A stretch of 64,000 nucleotides of DNA. It comes from Arcicella sp038230735 (lineage in GTDB: Bacteria; Bacteroidota; Bacteroidia; Cytophagales; Spirosomataceae). Both the position numbers and the translations under genes were made by a program. Each line of letters begins with the position of its first letter. Positions within the stretch are counted from its first letter, which is position 1. Under the pieces are notes generated by a model. That model was not told the DNA's origin. It worked only from the letters and a program-made list of their open reading frames with translations, and made no database searches. Of this stretch, positions 49,347 to 58,663 are shown piece after piece. The stretch covers positions 19,037 to 83,036 of the forward strand of contig JBBRMR010000012.1 of the NCBI GenBank assembly GCA_038230735.1, in the 5' to 3' direction.

Positions 49347-50972
49347 ATGAAAAAGAATTACATTATTAAATTTGCCGTAATATTATTTGTAAGTATTTGT
49401 ACTCATTTTACAATAACGGCTCAGTTCACTTTGCAGGGGCAAATCAGAACTCGTACCGAAATCCGCAATGGACTCGGAAATTTAGTGCCGACTGATTCAA
49501 AATCAGCCGCTTTTACTTCACAAAGAACAAGATTAAATTTCGGTTACAAATGGGACAGGATCCTCTTCGGAGCATCTGTTCAGGACGTTCGTGTGTGGGG
49601 ACAAGATGCATCTTCTGTATCAGTTAATGATGGAGCAAGATTGATGCTTCATGAAGGTTGGGCAGAAGTAACACTTGCCAACAAAGCTGATACAACGGTG
49701 AAATTCAAGGCTTTGGACTTATTAACCGTTAAAATTGGTCGTCAGGAATTGATTTATGATGATGTTCGTTTAATCGGTAATTTGGATTGGTTACAACAGG
49801 CTCGTCGCCACGATATGGTACTTTTAAAGGCAGTTCATCACGGATGGCAAGTTGATTTAGGGTATGCCTTCGGACAAAACACGGATGCTTTTGGAACAAC
49901 TGGAACAGCTTACGTACCAGCTAATGTTGCCCCTTACACACGTACTTCCACGGGCGTACTCGTACCCACTCCCGCAGGAATTATTCCTACAACCATTGGC
50001 GGTGGAGCAAATGCAAACTCCGTAAAAACGGGCGGTGCTTTGGCTTGGATTAATCCTCCTTCAACCAACGGTGCTTCACAAGATTATAAATCTTTCAAGA
50101 GTCTTTATATTAGTCGCAAATTCAATCAAACTAAGTTTTCAGGCTTATTTTTCCAAGATGATTTCTCGGCTTATCGTCCTGATTCAGTGGGAAATGCCAT
50201 AACTGGATACGTTTATGGAAGAAGATTTATGCCAACAGGAACAACTGACCCATTATTTGATGCTTCAGCAAGAGTTCGCACAACGTATGGTTTGATGATT
50301 AACCATACTCTCGGAAATGCCTCTGGATTTGGTAAAATTGCCTTTCAAGGTGCTTATTACGGACAAACTGGCACCGACCGTGAAGGAAATGATATGGATG
50401 CTTACCATTATACGTTGTCGGCAACTTATCAAAAAAGTAAATGGGCTTTCACGGCTGGTTATGATGTGCTTTCGGGTAATGATGGAACAAGTGCCACTAA
50501 CAATTATAAAGCTCCTTCAACTGGTAAAAATAACCGTTTTGACCCATTATATGGAACACCACACCGCCATTGGGGATATATGGACTACTTCTACGTAGGC
50601 ACTAACTCACCCGCAGGAGGTTTGAATAACGGTTATTTGAAAGCAAAATATACGGGTAATATGCTAACGTTTGGTGTTGATTATCATTCATTTGCTTTAA
50701 ATAAAATCACTACGAAGGGAGACGGTACCTTATTACCAAGTGCTGATTTAGGCAATGAAATTGACTTCTTGTTGAATTACAACATGAATAAATTTACCAA
50801 CATAGAATTTGGATATTCAGTGATGATGGCTTCTGATAATATGACTTTTGCCAAAGGTCAAGCCACAACTGATGCCACCGCCGCTACTTTTGGCAAAACG
50901 GGAACTTGGTTATATCTGATGGTTAATATTCGTCCTGATTTCTTTTATGCAAAGCCAGTAGCGATTAAATAG
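49347..50972 (+). CDS. Outer-membrane porin, alginate-export (AlgE-like) fold, of the nitrate cluster
   Basis: 541 residues. Signal peptide MKKNYIIKFAVILFVSICTH followed by FTITAQ. The barrel begins FTLQGQIRTRTEIRNGLG, then FTSQRTRLNFGYKWDRILFG and VKIGRQELIYDDVRLIGNLD with WLQQARRHD, the usual alginate-export-domain (PF13372) blocks. HWGYMDYFYVGTN and a C-terminal strand WLYLMVNIRPDFF follow. Between a siroheme gene and the nitrate ABC genes it probably lets nitrate or nitrite across the outer membrane rather than alginate. That role is inferred from context. Confidence 0.85.
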   Translation: MKKNYIIKFAVILFVSICTHFTITAQFTLQGQIRTRTEIRNGLGNLVPTDSKSAAFTSQRTRLNFGYKWDRILFGASVQDVRVWGQDASSVSVNDGARLMLHEGWAEVTLANKADTTVKFKALDLLTVKIGRQELIYDDVRLIGNLDWLQQARRHDMVLLKAVHHGWQVDLGYAFGQNTDAFGTTGTAYVPANVAPYTRTSTGVLVPTPAGIIPTTIGGGANANSVKTGGALAWINPPSTNGASQDYKSFKSLYISRKFNQTKFSGLFFQDDFSAYRPDSVGNAITGYVYGRRFMPTGTTDPLFDASARVRTTYGLMINHTLGNASGFGKIAFQGAYYGQTGTDREGNDMDAYHYTLSATYQKSKWAFTAGYDVLSGNDGTSATNNYKAPSTGKNNRFDPLYGTPHRHWGYMDYFYVGTNSPAGGLNNGYLKAKYTGNMLTFGVDYHSFALNKITTKGDGTLLPSADLGNEIDFLLNYNMNKFTNIEFGYSVMMASDNMTFAKGQATTDATAATFGKTGTWLYLMVNIRPDFFYAKPVAIK

Positions 50973-51045
50973 GTTTATCAAAATCTCCAAAACTTCGATG
51001 GGGTCGAACTTAGAGAGTTCTTTTAAAACATTAAACAAAAATCTT

Positions 51046-52254
51046 ATGCAAACTCTGTTAAAAAAGTCAGTAACATTTTTATGCCTTATGGCATTATTCA
51101 CAATCGGCTCGGCGTTCAAAGGGAATCCGCCCGCCAAAAAAATCAAATTAGGATTTATTCCTCTCACGGATTGTGCTCCACTCGTAGTCGCCAAAGAATT
51201 GGGACTTTTCGCCAAATATGGTGTTGATGTTGAACTTTCCAAAGAAGCTTCTTGGGCAAATATTAGAGATAAAGTATTGAATGGAGAATTGGACGGGGCT
51301 CACTGTTTATTCTCCATGCCGCTTTCGGTTTATACAGGAATTGGGGGAAAGGCAGGTTCAGAAATGAAAATTGCGATGGTTATGAGTAACAATGGTCAAG
51401 CCATTACGCTATCGAAAGACTTTTGTGGATTAGTTGGTTTTAAGGAAATAGGTAAAGTAGCGGCAGCCGTAAAAAGTGTTCAATCTCGTAAAGAAGTAAC
51501 TTTTGCGATGACTTTCCCAGGCGGAACGCACGATATATGGTTGAGAAACTGGATGGCTGCGGCGGGAATTAACCAAAAGTCAGTGGGAATTATCACCATC
51601 CCACCGCCACAAATGGTTGCCAATATGCGAGTTGATAACATGGAAGGTTTCTCGGTAGGAGAACCTTGGAATGGCGTTGCGGCGGCTCAGGGCGTTGGTT
51701 TTACGCAAATTGCTTCGCAAGACATTTGGAAACACCACCCAGAGAAAGCGTTGGTAGTCAATTCAGAATTTGCTAAAGAAAATAAGGAAGATTTGAAAAA
51801 CGTAATGAAAGCAATCATTGAAGCCTGCAAATGGTTGGACGTGATGGGGAATCGTAAGAAAGCGGCAGGTTGGCTCACAAAGCCTTACTATGTAAATGCT
51901 CCATTGGCAGCCATCGAATCTCGTTTATTAGGTTCAAACGATTTAGGATGTGATTTAGGCGTTCAGAAATACAAGGATGATTACATGATGTTTTATAACA
52001 ATGGAGTTGTAAACACGCCTCATAAATCTCATGCCATGTGGTTTTTAGCTCAATATGTTCGTTTTGGATATTTGAAAGCTGAACCAAATTATAAAGCCAT
52101 TACCGAGAAATTGATTTTGGATGACCTTTTCGCAGAAGTTGCCAAAGAAATGTCAGTACCCGTGCAAGCGGACATGAAGCCATTTAAAACAACTTACGAT
52201 GTAAACTTTGACCCCGCCAAAATTGATGATTATTTAAAGGCAACGAAGAAATAG
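51046..52254 (+). CDS. nrtA: Nitrate ABC transporter substrate-binding protein
   Basis: About 402 residues from the Met at 51046-51048 (MQTLLKKSVTFLCLMALFTI), an N-terminal signal; the ORF has 16 more residues upstream. Blocks KIKLGFIPLTDCAPLVVAKE, VELSKEASWANIRDKVLNGE, LDGAHCLFSMPLSVYTG, and TFAMTFPGGTHDIWLRNWMA are those of NrtA/CmpA/NasF proteins. GFSVGEPWNGVAAAQGVGFT is the hinge segment. There is no clear lipobox, so it is soluble or anchored by its signal. It captures nitrate in the periplasm for NrtB/NrtD. Confidence 0.92.
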   Translation: MQTLLKKSVTFLCLMALFTIGSAFKGNPPAKKIKLGFIPLTDCAPLVVAKELGLFAKYGVDVELSKEASWANIRDKVLNGELDGAHCLFSMPLSVYTGIGGKAGSEMKIAMVMSNNGQAITLSKDFCGLVGFKEIGKVAAAVKSVQSRKEVTFAMTFPGGTHDIWLRNWMAAAGINQKSVGIITIPPPQMVANMRVDNMEGFSVGEPWNGVAAAQGVGFTQIASQDIWKHHPEKALVVNSEFAKENKEDLKNVMKAIIEACKWLDVMGNRKKAAGWLTKPYYVNAPLAAIESRLLGSNDLGCDLGVQKYKDDYMMFYNNGVVNTPHKSHAMWFLAQYVRFGYLKAEPNYKAITEKLILDDLFAEVAKEMSVPVQADMKPFKTTYDVNFDPAKIDDYLKATKK

Positions 52255-52262
52255 ATTTAATG

Positions 52263-52338
52263 AACCGCAAAGGCACGAAGACGCAAAGAGATTAGTTTTA
52301 AAAATCTAAAACCTTGGCGACCTTCCGTCCTTGCGGTT
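52263..52338. repeat. AAGGCACAAAG-type hairpin between nrtA and nrtB
   Basis: AACCGCAAAGGCACGAAGAC and on (52263-52288) faces the complement CTTGGCGACCTTCCGTCCTT and on, ending GCGGTT (52313-52338), with several mismatches. The loop holds a second small stem. It lies within an operon, 16 bp before nrtB, and may lower or stabilise downstream expression. Confidence 0.75.
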
Positions 52339-52353
52339 AATCTCAATAAAATC

Positions 52354-53124
52354 ATGATAAAAAATTCAGCAAAAAATATTGCTTATTTCCTCGCAAGTAT
52401 GGCAATCTTAATCGGAATTTGGCAATTGATTTCAATAATCACCAAATCTGAAATTCCAGGTCCAGTTCCAACTTGGGCAGTCTTTAAAGAACTCATGGCA
52501 GAGCCATTTTATGACCGAGGTCCTAACGATAAAGGCATTGGAAACAACCTAATGAGTTCAATTGGTAGAGTTTTTACAGGTTTTGCCTTGGGCAGTATCA
52601 TCGCCATTCCGATGGGAATGTTGATGGGTTCTTCCAAAATTGGCATGAGTTTATTGAATCCAATCGTGCAAATTTTGAAGCCCGTTTCGCCTTTGGCTTG
52701 GTTTCCTTTGGGGCTTTTGGCTTTCAAAGATTCGGGTGGAGCAACCATTTTTATTATCGCCATTACATCTCTGTGGCCCACCGTTATTAATACCGCTTTC
52801 GGGGTTTCAAGCATTCCCCAAGACCATAAAAACGTTGGGAAAGCCTTCGGATTTTCGACTTGGAAATATTTAACCAAAATCGTTATTCCGTATTCATTAC
52901 CCCACATTTTCACGGGTTTGCGTCTTTCAATTGGTATTGCTTGGGTCGTAATCGTGGCAGGAGAAATGCTTTCGGGTGGTGTAGGAATCGGATTTTTTGT
53001 GTGGGATAGTTGGAATGGTTTATCCTTAGAAAAAATCTTAGTTGCCATCCTCATCATCGGTGGCGTAGGTCTGATTTTAGACAAAGCCTTCAACGCTTTA
53101 CAGAGTGCTTTTTCGTGGGAATAA
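52354..53124 (+). CDS. nrtB: Nitrate ABC transporter permease
   Basis: 256 residues, six transmembrane helices (first: NIAYFLASMAILIGIWQLIS). VFTGFALGSIIAIPMGMLMG and LKPVSPLAWFPLGLLAFKDS are typical of NrtB/SsuC permeases. The ABC-coupling EAA loop is at GKAFGFSTWKYLTKIVIPYS, followed by LPHIFTGLRLSIGIAWVVIV. It is 12 bp before the ATPase gene. Confidence 0.95.
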   Translation: MIKNSAKNIAYFLASMAILIGIWQLISIITKSEIPGPVPTWAVFKELMAEPFYDRGPNDKGIGNNLMSSIGRVFTGFALGSIIAIPMGMLMGSSKIGMSLLNPIVQILKPVSPLAWFPLGLLAFKDSGGATIFIIAITSLWPTVINTAFGVSSIPQDHKNVGKAFGFSTWKYLTKIVIPYSLPHIFTGLRLSIGIAWVVIVAGEMLSGGVGIGFFVWDSWNGLSLEKILVAILIIGGVGLILDKAFNALQSAFSWE

Positions 53125-53136
53125 CCTAATAAAAAC

Positions 53137-53997
53137 ATGACAACAATAGAAAATCCAGTTAAATTCGTTGATTCAGCGAATGACTTTCATAAAATAAATA
53201 GTATTGAAACTTCTGTAAGCGTCAAAGACGTAACGGTTTCATTCAAAGGTTCAAAAGGTACATTTACCGCTATAAAAGACATTAGCCTTGATATTAAAAA
53301 AGGCGAAATCGTAGCTCTTATCGGACACTCGGGTTGTGGTAAATCTACTTTGATGAACACCATTTCGGGCATGGTTACGCCCACTTCGGGTGAGGTAATT
53401 GCCAACGGAAACATTGTGAAAGGTCCCGGTCCAGACCGTGGAATTGTCTTCCAGAATTATTCATTACTGCCTTGGCTAACGGTTTACAAGAACATTTACG
53501 AAGCGGTTGATTCAGTTTTCAAAGATAAAACTTCCATCGAAAAGCATGAATTAGTGCAGGAAAACCTCAAAATGGTCAATCTCATCCAACACAAAGATAA
53601 ATTACCAAGGCAGTTGTCAGGAGGAATGAAACAAAGAGTTGCCATTGCCCGTGCCTTCGCCATCAACCCCAAAATATTGTTGTTAGACGAACCCTTCGGA
53701 GCGTTGGATGCCCTCACAAAAGGCTCAATGCACATCGAACTATTGAAACTGTGGAATCTTGATAATCGTAACAAAACCATCGTCATGGTAACGCACGATA
53801 TTGAAGAAGCCATTTTCTTATCCGACAGAGTAGTAGTAATGAACAATGGACCAGCAGCGACCATCAGGAAAATCGTGGACATCAATTTACCAAGACCACG
53901 AAATAAAAAAGACATTGCCCACGACCCTGAATATATCCGCATACACGATGAATTATTGACCTTATTGTTCGATAAATTCTCCATTGAAGATGAGTAA
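53137..53997 (+). CDS. nrtD: Nitrate ABC transporter ATP-binding protein
   Basis: 286 residues. Walker A in IVALIGHSGCGKSTLMNTIS, Q-loop in RGIVFQNYSLLPWLTVYKNI, signature LSGGMKQRVAIARAFAINPK, Walker B ILLLDEPFGALDALTK, and the H-loop in TIVMVTHDIEEAIFLSDRVV. The first 30 residues (to about INSIETSVSV) are a short extension. It has no C-terminal NrtA-like domain, so it is the NrtD rather than NrtC type. It powers nitrate import with NrtA and NrtB. Confidence 0.95.
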   Translation: MTTIENPVKFVDSANDFHKINSIETSVSVKDVTVSFKGSKGTFTAIKDISLDIKKGEIVALIGHSGCGKSTLMNTISGMVTPTSGEVIANGNIVKGPGPDRGIVFQNYSLLPWLTVYKNIYEAVDSVFKDKTSIEKHELVQENLKMVNLIQHKDKLPRQLSGGMKQRVAIARAFAINPKILLLDEPFGALDALTKGSMHIELLKLWNLDNRNKTIVMVTHDIEEAIFLSDRVVVMNNGPAATIRKIVDINLPRPRNKKDIAHDPEYIRIHDELLTLLFDKFSIEDE

Positions 53998-54032
53998 ATT
54001 TTGATTTTCGGACAAAGTACAAATAAGCACTT

Positions 54033-57000
54033 ATGATGAGCAACTTAGGTAATAATAAAAAATATAAATCCACTTGCTCGTATTGCGGGGTTGGCTGTGG
54101 GGTTGATGTTATAGCTTTAGGTAACGGTAAAATTCACGTGGAGGGAGACAAAGACCATCCTTCGAGCAAAGGAATGCTTTGTTCAAAAGGAATTAATTTA
54201 CATTATACCGTAAATGATAAGTCCGATAGATTGCTTTATCCAGAAATGCGTTTTAATCGCAATATGCCCCTTCAAAGGGTTTCTTGGGACACGGCACTCG
54301 ACCGCACAGCTGCCATTTTCAAAACTTTTATCCAAAAATATGGTCCCGATTCTGTCGGTTTTTACGTTTCTGGACAATGTTCTACCGAAGAATATTACAT
54401 CATTAATAAACTCATCAAAGGTTTTATTGGCTCAAATAATATTGATACCAACTCCCGCTTGTGTATGTCTTCGGCGGTGGTGGGCTATAAACTTACACTT
54501 GGTGAAGACTGCGTTCCTGTGTGTTATGATGATATAGAATTGGCAGATTGTTTTTTCGTAACAGGAGCAAATCCTGCCTGGTGTCATCCCATTATTTGGC
54601 GAAGAGTGGAAGCTCACAAAGCGGCAAATCCCGATGTAAAAATCATCGTAATTGACCCAAGACGTACCCAAACGGCATCTCAAGCAGATTTACACTTACA
54701 GATTCATCCAGGAACAGACATCGCTCTGACCAATATTATCGGTAGAATCCTCATCGAAAATAACTGGATTGACCAAGATTTTATTACCAACCACACCGAC
54801 GGTTTCGAGGCTTACCGTGAGCAAATTTTCACCCGAACGCTCACGGAAGCCTCAGAAATCTGCGGGGTTTCCGTAGAAGACATTTCATTAGCGGCTCAAT
54901 ATATTTACGAATCCAAAGGCTTTTTATCAATGTGGACGATGGGGCTAAATCAGTCGGTGGTGGGCGTTAATAAAAACCTCTCACTCATTGATTTACACCT
55001 GATTACGGGCAAAATTGGCAAAGAAGGCTCAGGTCCATTTTCACTCACGGGACAACCCAATGCGATGGGTGGTCGTGAAGTGGGAGGTTTGTCAAATATG
55101 CTTCCTGCCCACCGAGATTTACTGAATCCTGCCCATCGTGAGGAGGTGCAAGCGTTTTGGGGAGGCACAAAAATCTCGGATAAACCAGGTTTCACCGCAA
55201 CCGAAATGTTCCAAGCTCTTGCAGACGGACGCATGAAAGCAATTTGGATTGTAACAACAAATCCAATGGTCAGTTTACCCGATTTGAATATGGTAGAAAA
55301 GGGTTTGCAAAATGCCAAATTTGTGGTAGTTCAAGATATTTCAAACCGCTCGGATACCGTAAAATATGCCGATGTAGTGCTTCCAGCGGCGGCTTGGGCA
55401 GAAAAAGATTCTGTTTTTACCAATTCAGAAAGACGAATTACGCTCCTTCCAAAAGTAGTAGATGCCCCAGGTGAAGCCTTGGATGATACAGAAATTATCA
55501 AACGTTTTGCCAAGAAAATGGGCTTTGCTGATTCATTTAACTATTTGAATAACAGCGAGATATACGATGAACATTGCCGTTCAACGAAGGGGACAAATAT
55601 TGATATTTCGGGTTTGAGTTATGAATATTTGAAAGAAAATAGAAGTTACCAATGGGGCATGAAAGGAGGAAAGGAGACAGGAGAAATGCAGGAAGGAAAA
55701 AACGGTGAAGACTTTTTCCCTTTCTCCCTTCCTCCCGTCTCCTTTCCCCGCCTTTTCCTTGACCATAAATTCTACACCCCAAACCAACGGGCAAAAATTC
55801 ACGCCGTGCCAGACCAAAACAATTCTGAGCCAATTAATGAAGATTTTCCCTTAATTATGACTACGGGGCGAATCCGTGACCAATGGCATACCATGACCAA
55901 AACGGGCAAAGTCAATAAACTGAATCAACATATTGCCCAGCCCTATATTGAAATTAATCCAGCCGATGCCAAAGAGCGTCAATTAATTGATAATCAATTA
56001 GTTGTAATAATAAATAGGCGAGGAAACGCTACTGTAAAAATCAAAATCACCACCGATGTCAAGCCTGGCGTTTGCTTTATGCCAATGCACTTCGGAAAGA
56101 TTTTAGGCAAAGATTTTGGACGTTGTAATAACCTAACTAATACGCTGGTGGACCCACGTTCCAAAGAACCCGATTTCAAATTTTCAGCCGTTCAGATTCG
56201 TGCGTACATCAAACCAGCCGAGAAAATTGTCATTATCGGAGCTGGTTCTGCGGGATTAGGTTTTATTAACTCGTACCGGCAATTAAATAAAACGGATGAA
56301 ATTCATGTGTTTTCAAAGGAAATTTACCCGTTCTACAACCGTGTAATGTTGCCCGATTATATCTCGGGAGCTCAGGATTGGGAGCAATTAGTCAAACTTC
56401 GTGAGGACCAATTTGCAGAAGCAAATATCCAAGTTCACAAGGGTATAGAGATTTTAAATATTGATAGAAAAAACAAAGTAGTCATAGATTCGGAGGGACA
56501 AGAACATACTTATGACCGTTTAGTTTTGGGTATGGGGTCAAGGGCGTTTATGCCACCGTCTGTTCCCAAAATTCCAGGTATTTTCAATATGCGTTCTCGT
56601 TTAGATGCGGATAGTTTAATGCCATTTTTAACTCCTTCACCTTTTGGCGACTCAACCGAGCAAGATTTCCATTCTACATCAGAACCCCACGCCCTCATTG
56701 TGGGTGGCGGATTATTAGGTTTAGAATTAGCGGCTTCCCTTCGTGAAATTGATGTACAAGTAACTATAATTCAGCGGATTAGCCGTTTTATGGATAGGCA
56801 ATTAGACCAATTAGGCTCTGATTTACTGCACGAAGAAATCGTGAATTTGGGCATTGATGTGTATTATAATGACGAAGTTGCCGCCTATTACGGTACGGAT
56901 AAATTTGAAGGAGTACGCCTAAAATCGGGTAGAAAAATTGATGCCCAAGTGGCAGTTTTTGCCATCGGAACGAGTCCAAACGTAGAGATTGCTCGTGCCG

Positions 57001-57656
57001 CAGGGTTAGAAGTAAATCGTGGTGTGGTGGTGAACGACTATCTTCAAACCTCTGACCCAGATATTTTTGCAGCAGGTGAAATTGCTCAATGGCGAGGCGA
57101 AATGTGGGGAATCACCGCCGCCGCTGAACAGCAAGCGGATGTGATTGCCAAATATATTGCTGGCGATTGGTCGAGTTATTATAAAGGCTCACTTTCGGTA
57201 AATATTATGAAAATTCAGGGCGTACAATTATGCTCAATGGGCATGATTGAAACGCCTAAATCGTCTGATTATGAGGAGATTATCTTCATTGACAAAGCGA
57301 AAAGGTACTATAAAAAATGTATTATTCATAACGATAAATTAGTGGGTGCAACGCTGATTGGCGATAAAACTGAATTTTTGGAATTTAAAGATTTAATTGC
57401 CAATGGAATTGAATTATCGGATAAAAGATTAGAACTTTTGAGAAGTGGAAAAAAAGCCGACCCCGTGATGGGGAAATTAGTTTGTTCATGCAATAACGTG
57501 GGTGAGGGGAATTTAAAGTCTTGTATTTCAAGCGGTTGCAAGGATTTCACTACCTTATGTTCGCAAACAGGTGCAGGAACGGGTTGCGGAAGTTGCCGCC
57601 CAGAAGTTAGAGTTATTTTGGAAAATGCTTTGGCGGAAGAATTGGTTGTGGCTTAG
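54033..57656 (+). CDS. Assimilatory nitrate reductase with fused FAD/NAD-type reductase and BFD domains
   Basis: 1207 residues. Residues 10-60: [4Fe-4S] motif in STCSYCGVGCGVDVIALGNG to SSKGMLCSKGINLHY. Residues 60-735: molybdopterin (bis-MGD) catalytic part, with DSVGFYVSGQCSTEEYYIIN, NSRLCMSSAVVGYKLTLGED and a dinucleotide-binding end (IMTTGRIRDQWHTMTKTGKV). Residues 745-1130: NirB-like FAD/NAD domains (KIVIIGAGSAGLGFINSYRQ; ALIVGGGLLGLELAASLREI). Residues 1155-1205: BFD [2Fe-2S] domain (VCSCNNVGEGNLKSC, then GAGTGCGSCRP). It reduces nitrate to nitrite; the fused part replaces the separate NasB/NasC electron input. Residues about 543-572 are a repeat-encoded insertion. Starts at 54033 or the next Met. 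Confidence 0.93.
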   Translation: MMSNLGNNKKYKSTCSYCGVGCGVDVIALGNGKIHVEGDKDHPSSKGMLCSKGINLHYTVNDKSDRLLYPEMRFNRNMPLQRVSWDTALDRTAAIFKTFIQKYGPDSVGFYVSGQCSTEEYYIINKLIKGFIGSNNIDTNSRLCMSSAVVGYKLTLGEDCVPVCYDDIELADCFFVTGANPAWCHPIIWRRVEAHKAANPDVKIIVIDPRRTQTASQADLHLQIHPGTDIALTNIIGRILIENNWIDQDFITNHTDGFEAYREQIFTRTLTEASEICGVSVEDISLAAQYIYESKGFLSMWTMGLNQSVVGVNKNLSLIDLHLITGKIGKEGSGPFSLTGQPNAMGGREVGGLSNMLPAHRDLLNPAHREEVQAFWGGTKISDKPGFTATEMFQALADGRMKAIWIVTTNPMVSLPDLNMVEKGLQNAKFVVVQDISNRSDTVKYADVVLPAAAWAEKDSVFTNSERRITLLPKVVDAPGEALDDTEIIKRFAKKMGFADSFNYLNNSEIYDEHCRSTKGTNIDISGLSYEYLKENRSYQWGMKGGKETGEMQEGKNGEDFFPFSLPPVSFPRLFLDHKFYTPNQRAKIHAVPDQNNSEPINEDFPLIMTTGRIRDQWHTMTKTGKVNKLNQHIAQPYIEINPADAKERQLIDNQLVVIINRRGNATVKIKITTDVKPGVCFMPMHFGKILGKDFGRCNNLTNTLVDPRSKEPDFKFSAVQIRAYIKPAEKIVIIGAGSAGLGFINSYRQLNKTDEIHVFSKEIYPFYNRVMLPDYISGAQDWEQLVKLREDQFAEANIQVHKGIEILNIDRKNKVVIDSEGQEHTYDRLVLGMGSRAFMPPSVPKIPGIFNMRSRLDADSLMPFLTPSPFGDSTEQDFHSTSEPHALIVGGGLLGLELAASLREIDVQVTIIQRISRFMDRQLDQLGSDLLHEEIVNLGIDVYYNDEVAAYYGTDKFEGVRLKSGRKIDAQVAVFAIGTSPNVEIARAAGLEVNRGVVVNDYLQTSDPDIFAAGEIAQWRGEMWGITAAAEQQADVIAKYIAGDWSSYYKGSLSVNIMKIQGVQLCSMGMIETPKSSDYEEIIFIDKAKRYYKKCIIHNDKLVGATLIGDKTEFLEFKDLIANGIELSDKRLELLRSGKKADPVMGKLVCSCNNVGEGNLKSCISSGCKDFTTLCSQTGAGTGCGSCRPEVRVILENALAEELVVA
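55659..55748. repeat. Palindromic element inserted in frame in the nitrate reductase gene
   Basis: GGAAAGGAGAC (55668-55678) pairs perfectly with GTCTCCTTTCC (55737-55747). Inside, the purine-rich left half (AGGAGAAATGCAGGAAGGAA) continues to pair imperfectly with the pyrimidine-rich right half, leaving a CGGTGAAGAC loop. It encodes MKGGKETGEMQEGKNGEDFF then PFSLPPVSFP, breaking an otherwise family-like SYQWG ... RLFLDHKFYTPNQRAK sequence without shifting the frame. Confidence 0.8.
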
Positions 57657-57669
57657 GGAATTCTAACGG

Positions 57670-57763
57670 AAGTCTTCCTTTGAAAGGAAGCCTTCGGTAT
57701 TTAACCCCCAAAAAGGGACAAAGCAAAGCCTTGTCCCACACAAAATCTGATTTTGAGGTTAAA
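57670..57763. repeat. Nested hairpins after the nitrate reductase gene
   Basis: GGGACAAAGC (57715-57724) faces GCCTTGTCCC (57728-57737) with one mismatch. It is nested inside TTTAACC (57700-57706) facing GGTTAAA (57757-57763). A TTCCTTTGAAAGGAA hairpin precedes it at 57675-57689. Located between the convergent nitrate reductase and 57791 genes, the set probably terminates both. Confidence 0.7.
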
Positions 57764-57790
57764 CCATTATCCAAAATATCGAAAAACTGA

Positions 57791-58192
57791 TTAACGAATT
57801 GCCACTACAATATCACGATTAACCGTTTGATTAGTTTTGATTTCAAAAGATTTTGAATCAATAACATCAACGTTAGAATTTACTACCTCAATGGTATATT
57901 TTCCATCACTCAAATTAGAAAAATCGAAAGTTTTTGCGAATTTTTCTAATTTATTACCAACGTATTCACGGTGAATTTCGTTTTTGTCGGCATCCAATAC
58001 TACAACCATTACTTTTTTATTCGCTGAATTTTCAATCCAAACATTGAAGCTCAAAGAATGATTTACTTGAGCAATTTTAGATTTTACAGAAGTTGATGTT
58101 CCGTCAGTTGTATTGTTAGCGAATGAAGTTAAATTCGATGTGCAAACCATAGCTACCGCTACGATAAATGCTTTTACTGTGTTCTTTTTCAT
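57791..58192 (-). CDS. Small secreted beta-sandwich-like protein of unknown function
   Basis: 133 residues with a signal peptide (MKKNTVKAFIVAVAMVCTSN, cleavage near SFANN). The mature part alternates strands: HSLSFNVWIENSANKKVMVV, VLDADKNEIHREYVGNKLEK, FAKTFDFSNLSDGKYTIEVV and SKSFEIKTNQTVNRDIVVAI. FDFSNLSDGKYTIEV is the D-G-x-Y-x-(I/L)-x-V end of a type IX-sorting-like or DUF3244-like beta-sandwich, but the protein is short and lacks a cargo domain. Similar small proteins are abundant in Bacteroidota. Function is unknown. Confidence 0.72.
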   Translation of the reverse strand: MKKNTVKAFIVAVAMVCTSNLTSFANNTTDGTSTSVKSKIAQVNHSLSFNVWIENSANKKVMVVVLDADKNEIHREYVGNKLEKFAKTFDFSNLSDGKYTIEVVNSNVDVIDSKSFEIKTNQTVNRDIVVAIR

Positions 58193-58663
58193 GATAATTT
58201 TAATGTTAAAATGATAGATTCATTGTTAAACAAAAATTGTATTTTTTTAATAATTTACTTTTGAATTAATCAATAAAATTGACTTAAACGTTATTCATCA
58301 ATCGTTATTGTTTTTCAAAAAATAAATAAACTGGATTCTAAAATCCATTTTGTTAATGCTATTTTTAAATGCTTGATTATATACTCTGCCAATCGATTGA
58401 CGATGTAAACTTAGAAAATAGATTTCATTATTCAATCATAAAATGAGTAAAATTTTAACTTTTTCAAGAAAATTCTTCTTAAAAAAATCATATTTCACAA
58501 AATAATGCAATTCTAAAAATCAAATTAACATTAAATATTAGAATAGTACAACATAAATTTATTAGAATATATAGCATTGATTTTCAGTATATTAAGTAAT
58601 TATTACTAACAATTGAGGAGAAATAACTATATAATAATATTGAAAATTAGGAAGAAAACAGAT
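58193..58663. other. 471-bp AT-rich gap upstream of the rubredoxin-tailed protein
   Basis: Very AT-rich, no gene and no member of the word-built hairpin family. GGATTCTAAAATCC (58332-58345) is a small perfect palindrome. No TAnnTTTG promoter match with correct spacing was found. The in-frame TTG at 58613 just upstream of ATG 58664 is preceded by nothing better than the ATG. Confidence 0.45.

Noticed and set aside
52509..53984. Long antisense ORFs opposite nrtB and nrtD
   Set aside because: They overlap strongly supported transporter genes and show no family motifs; they are frame shadows.
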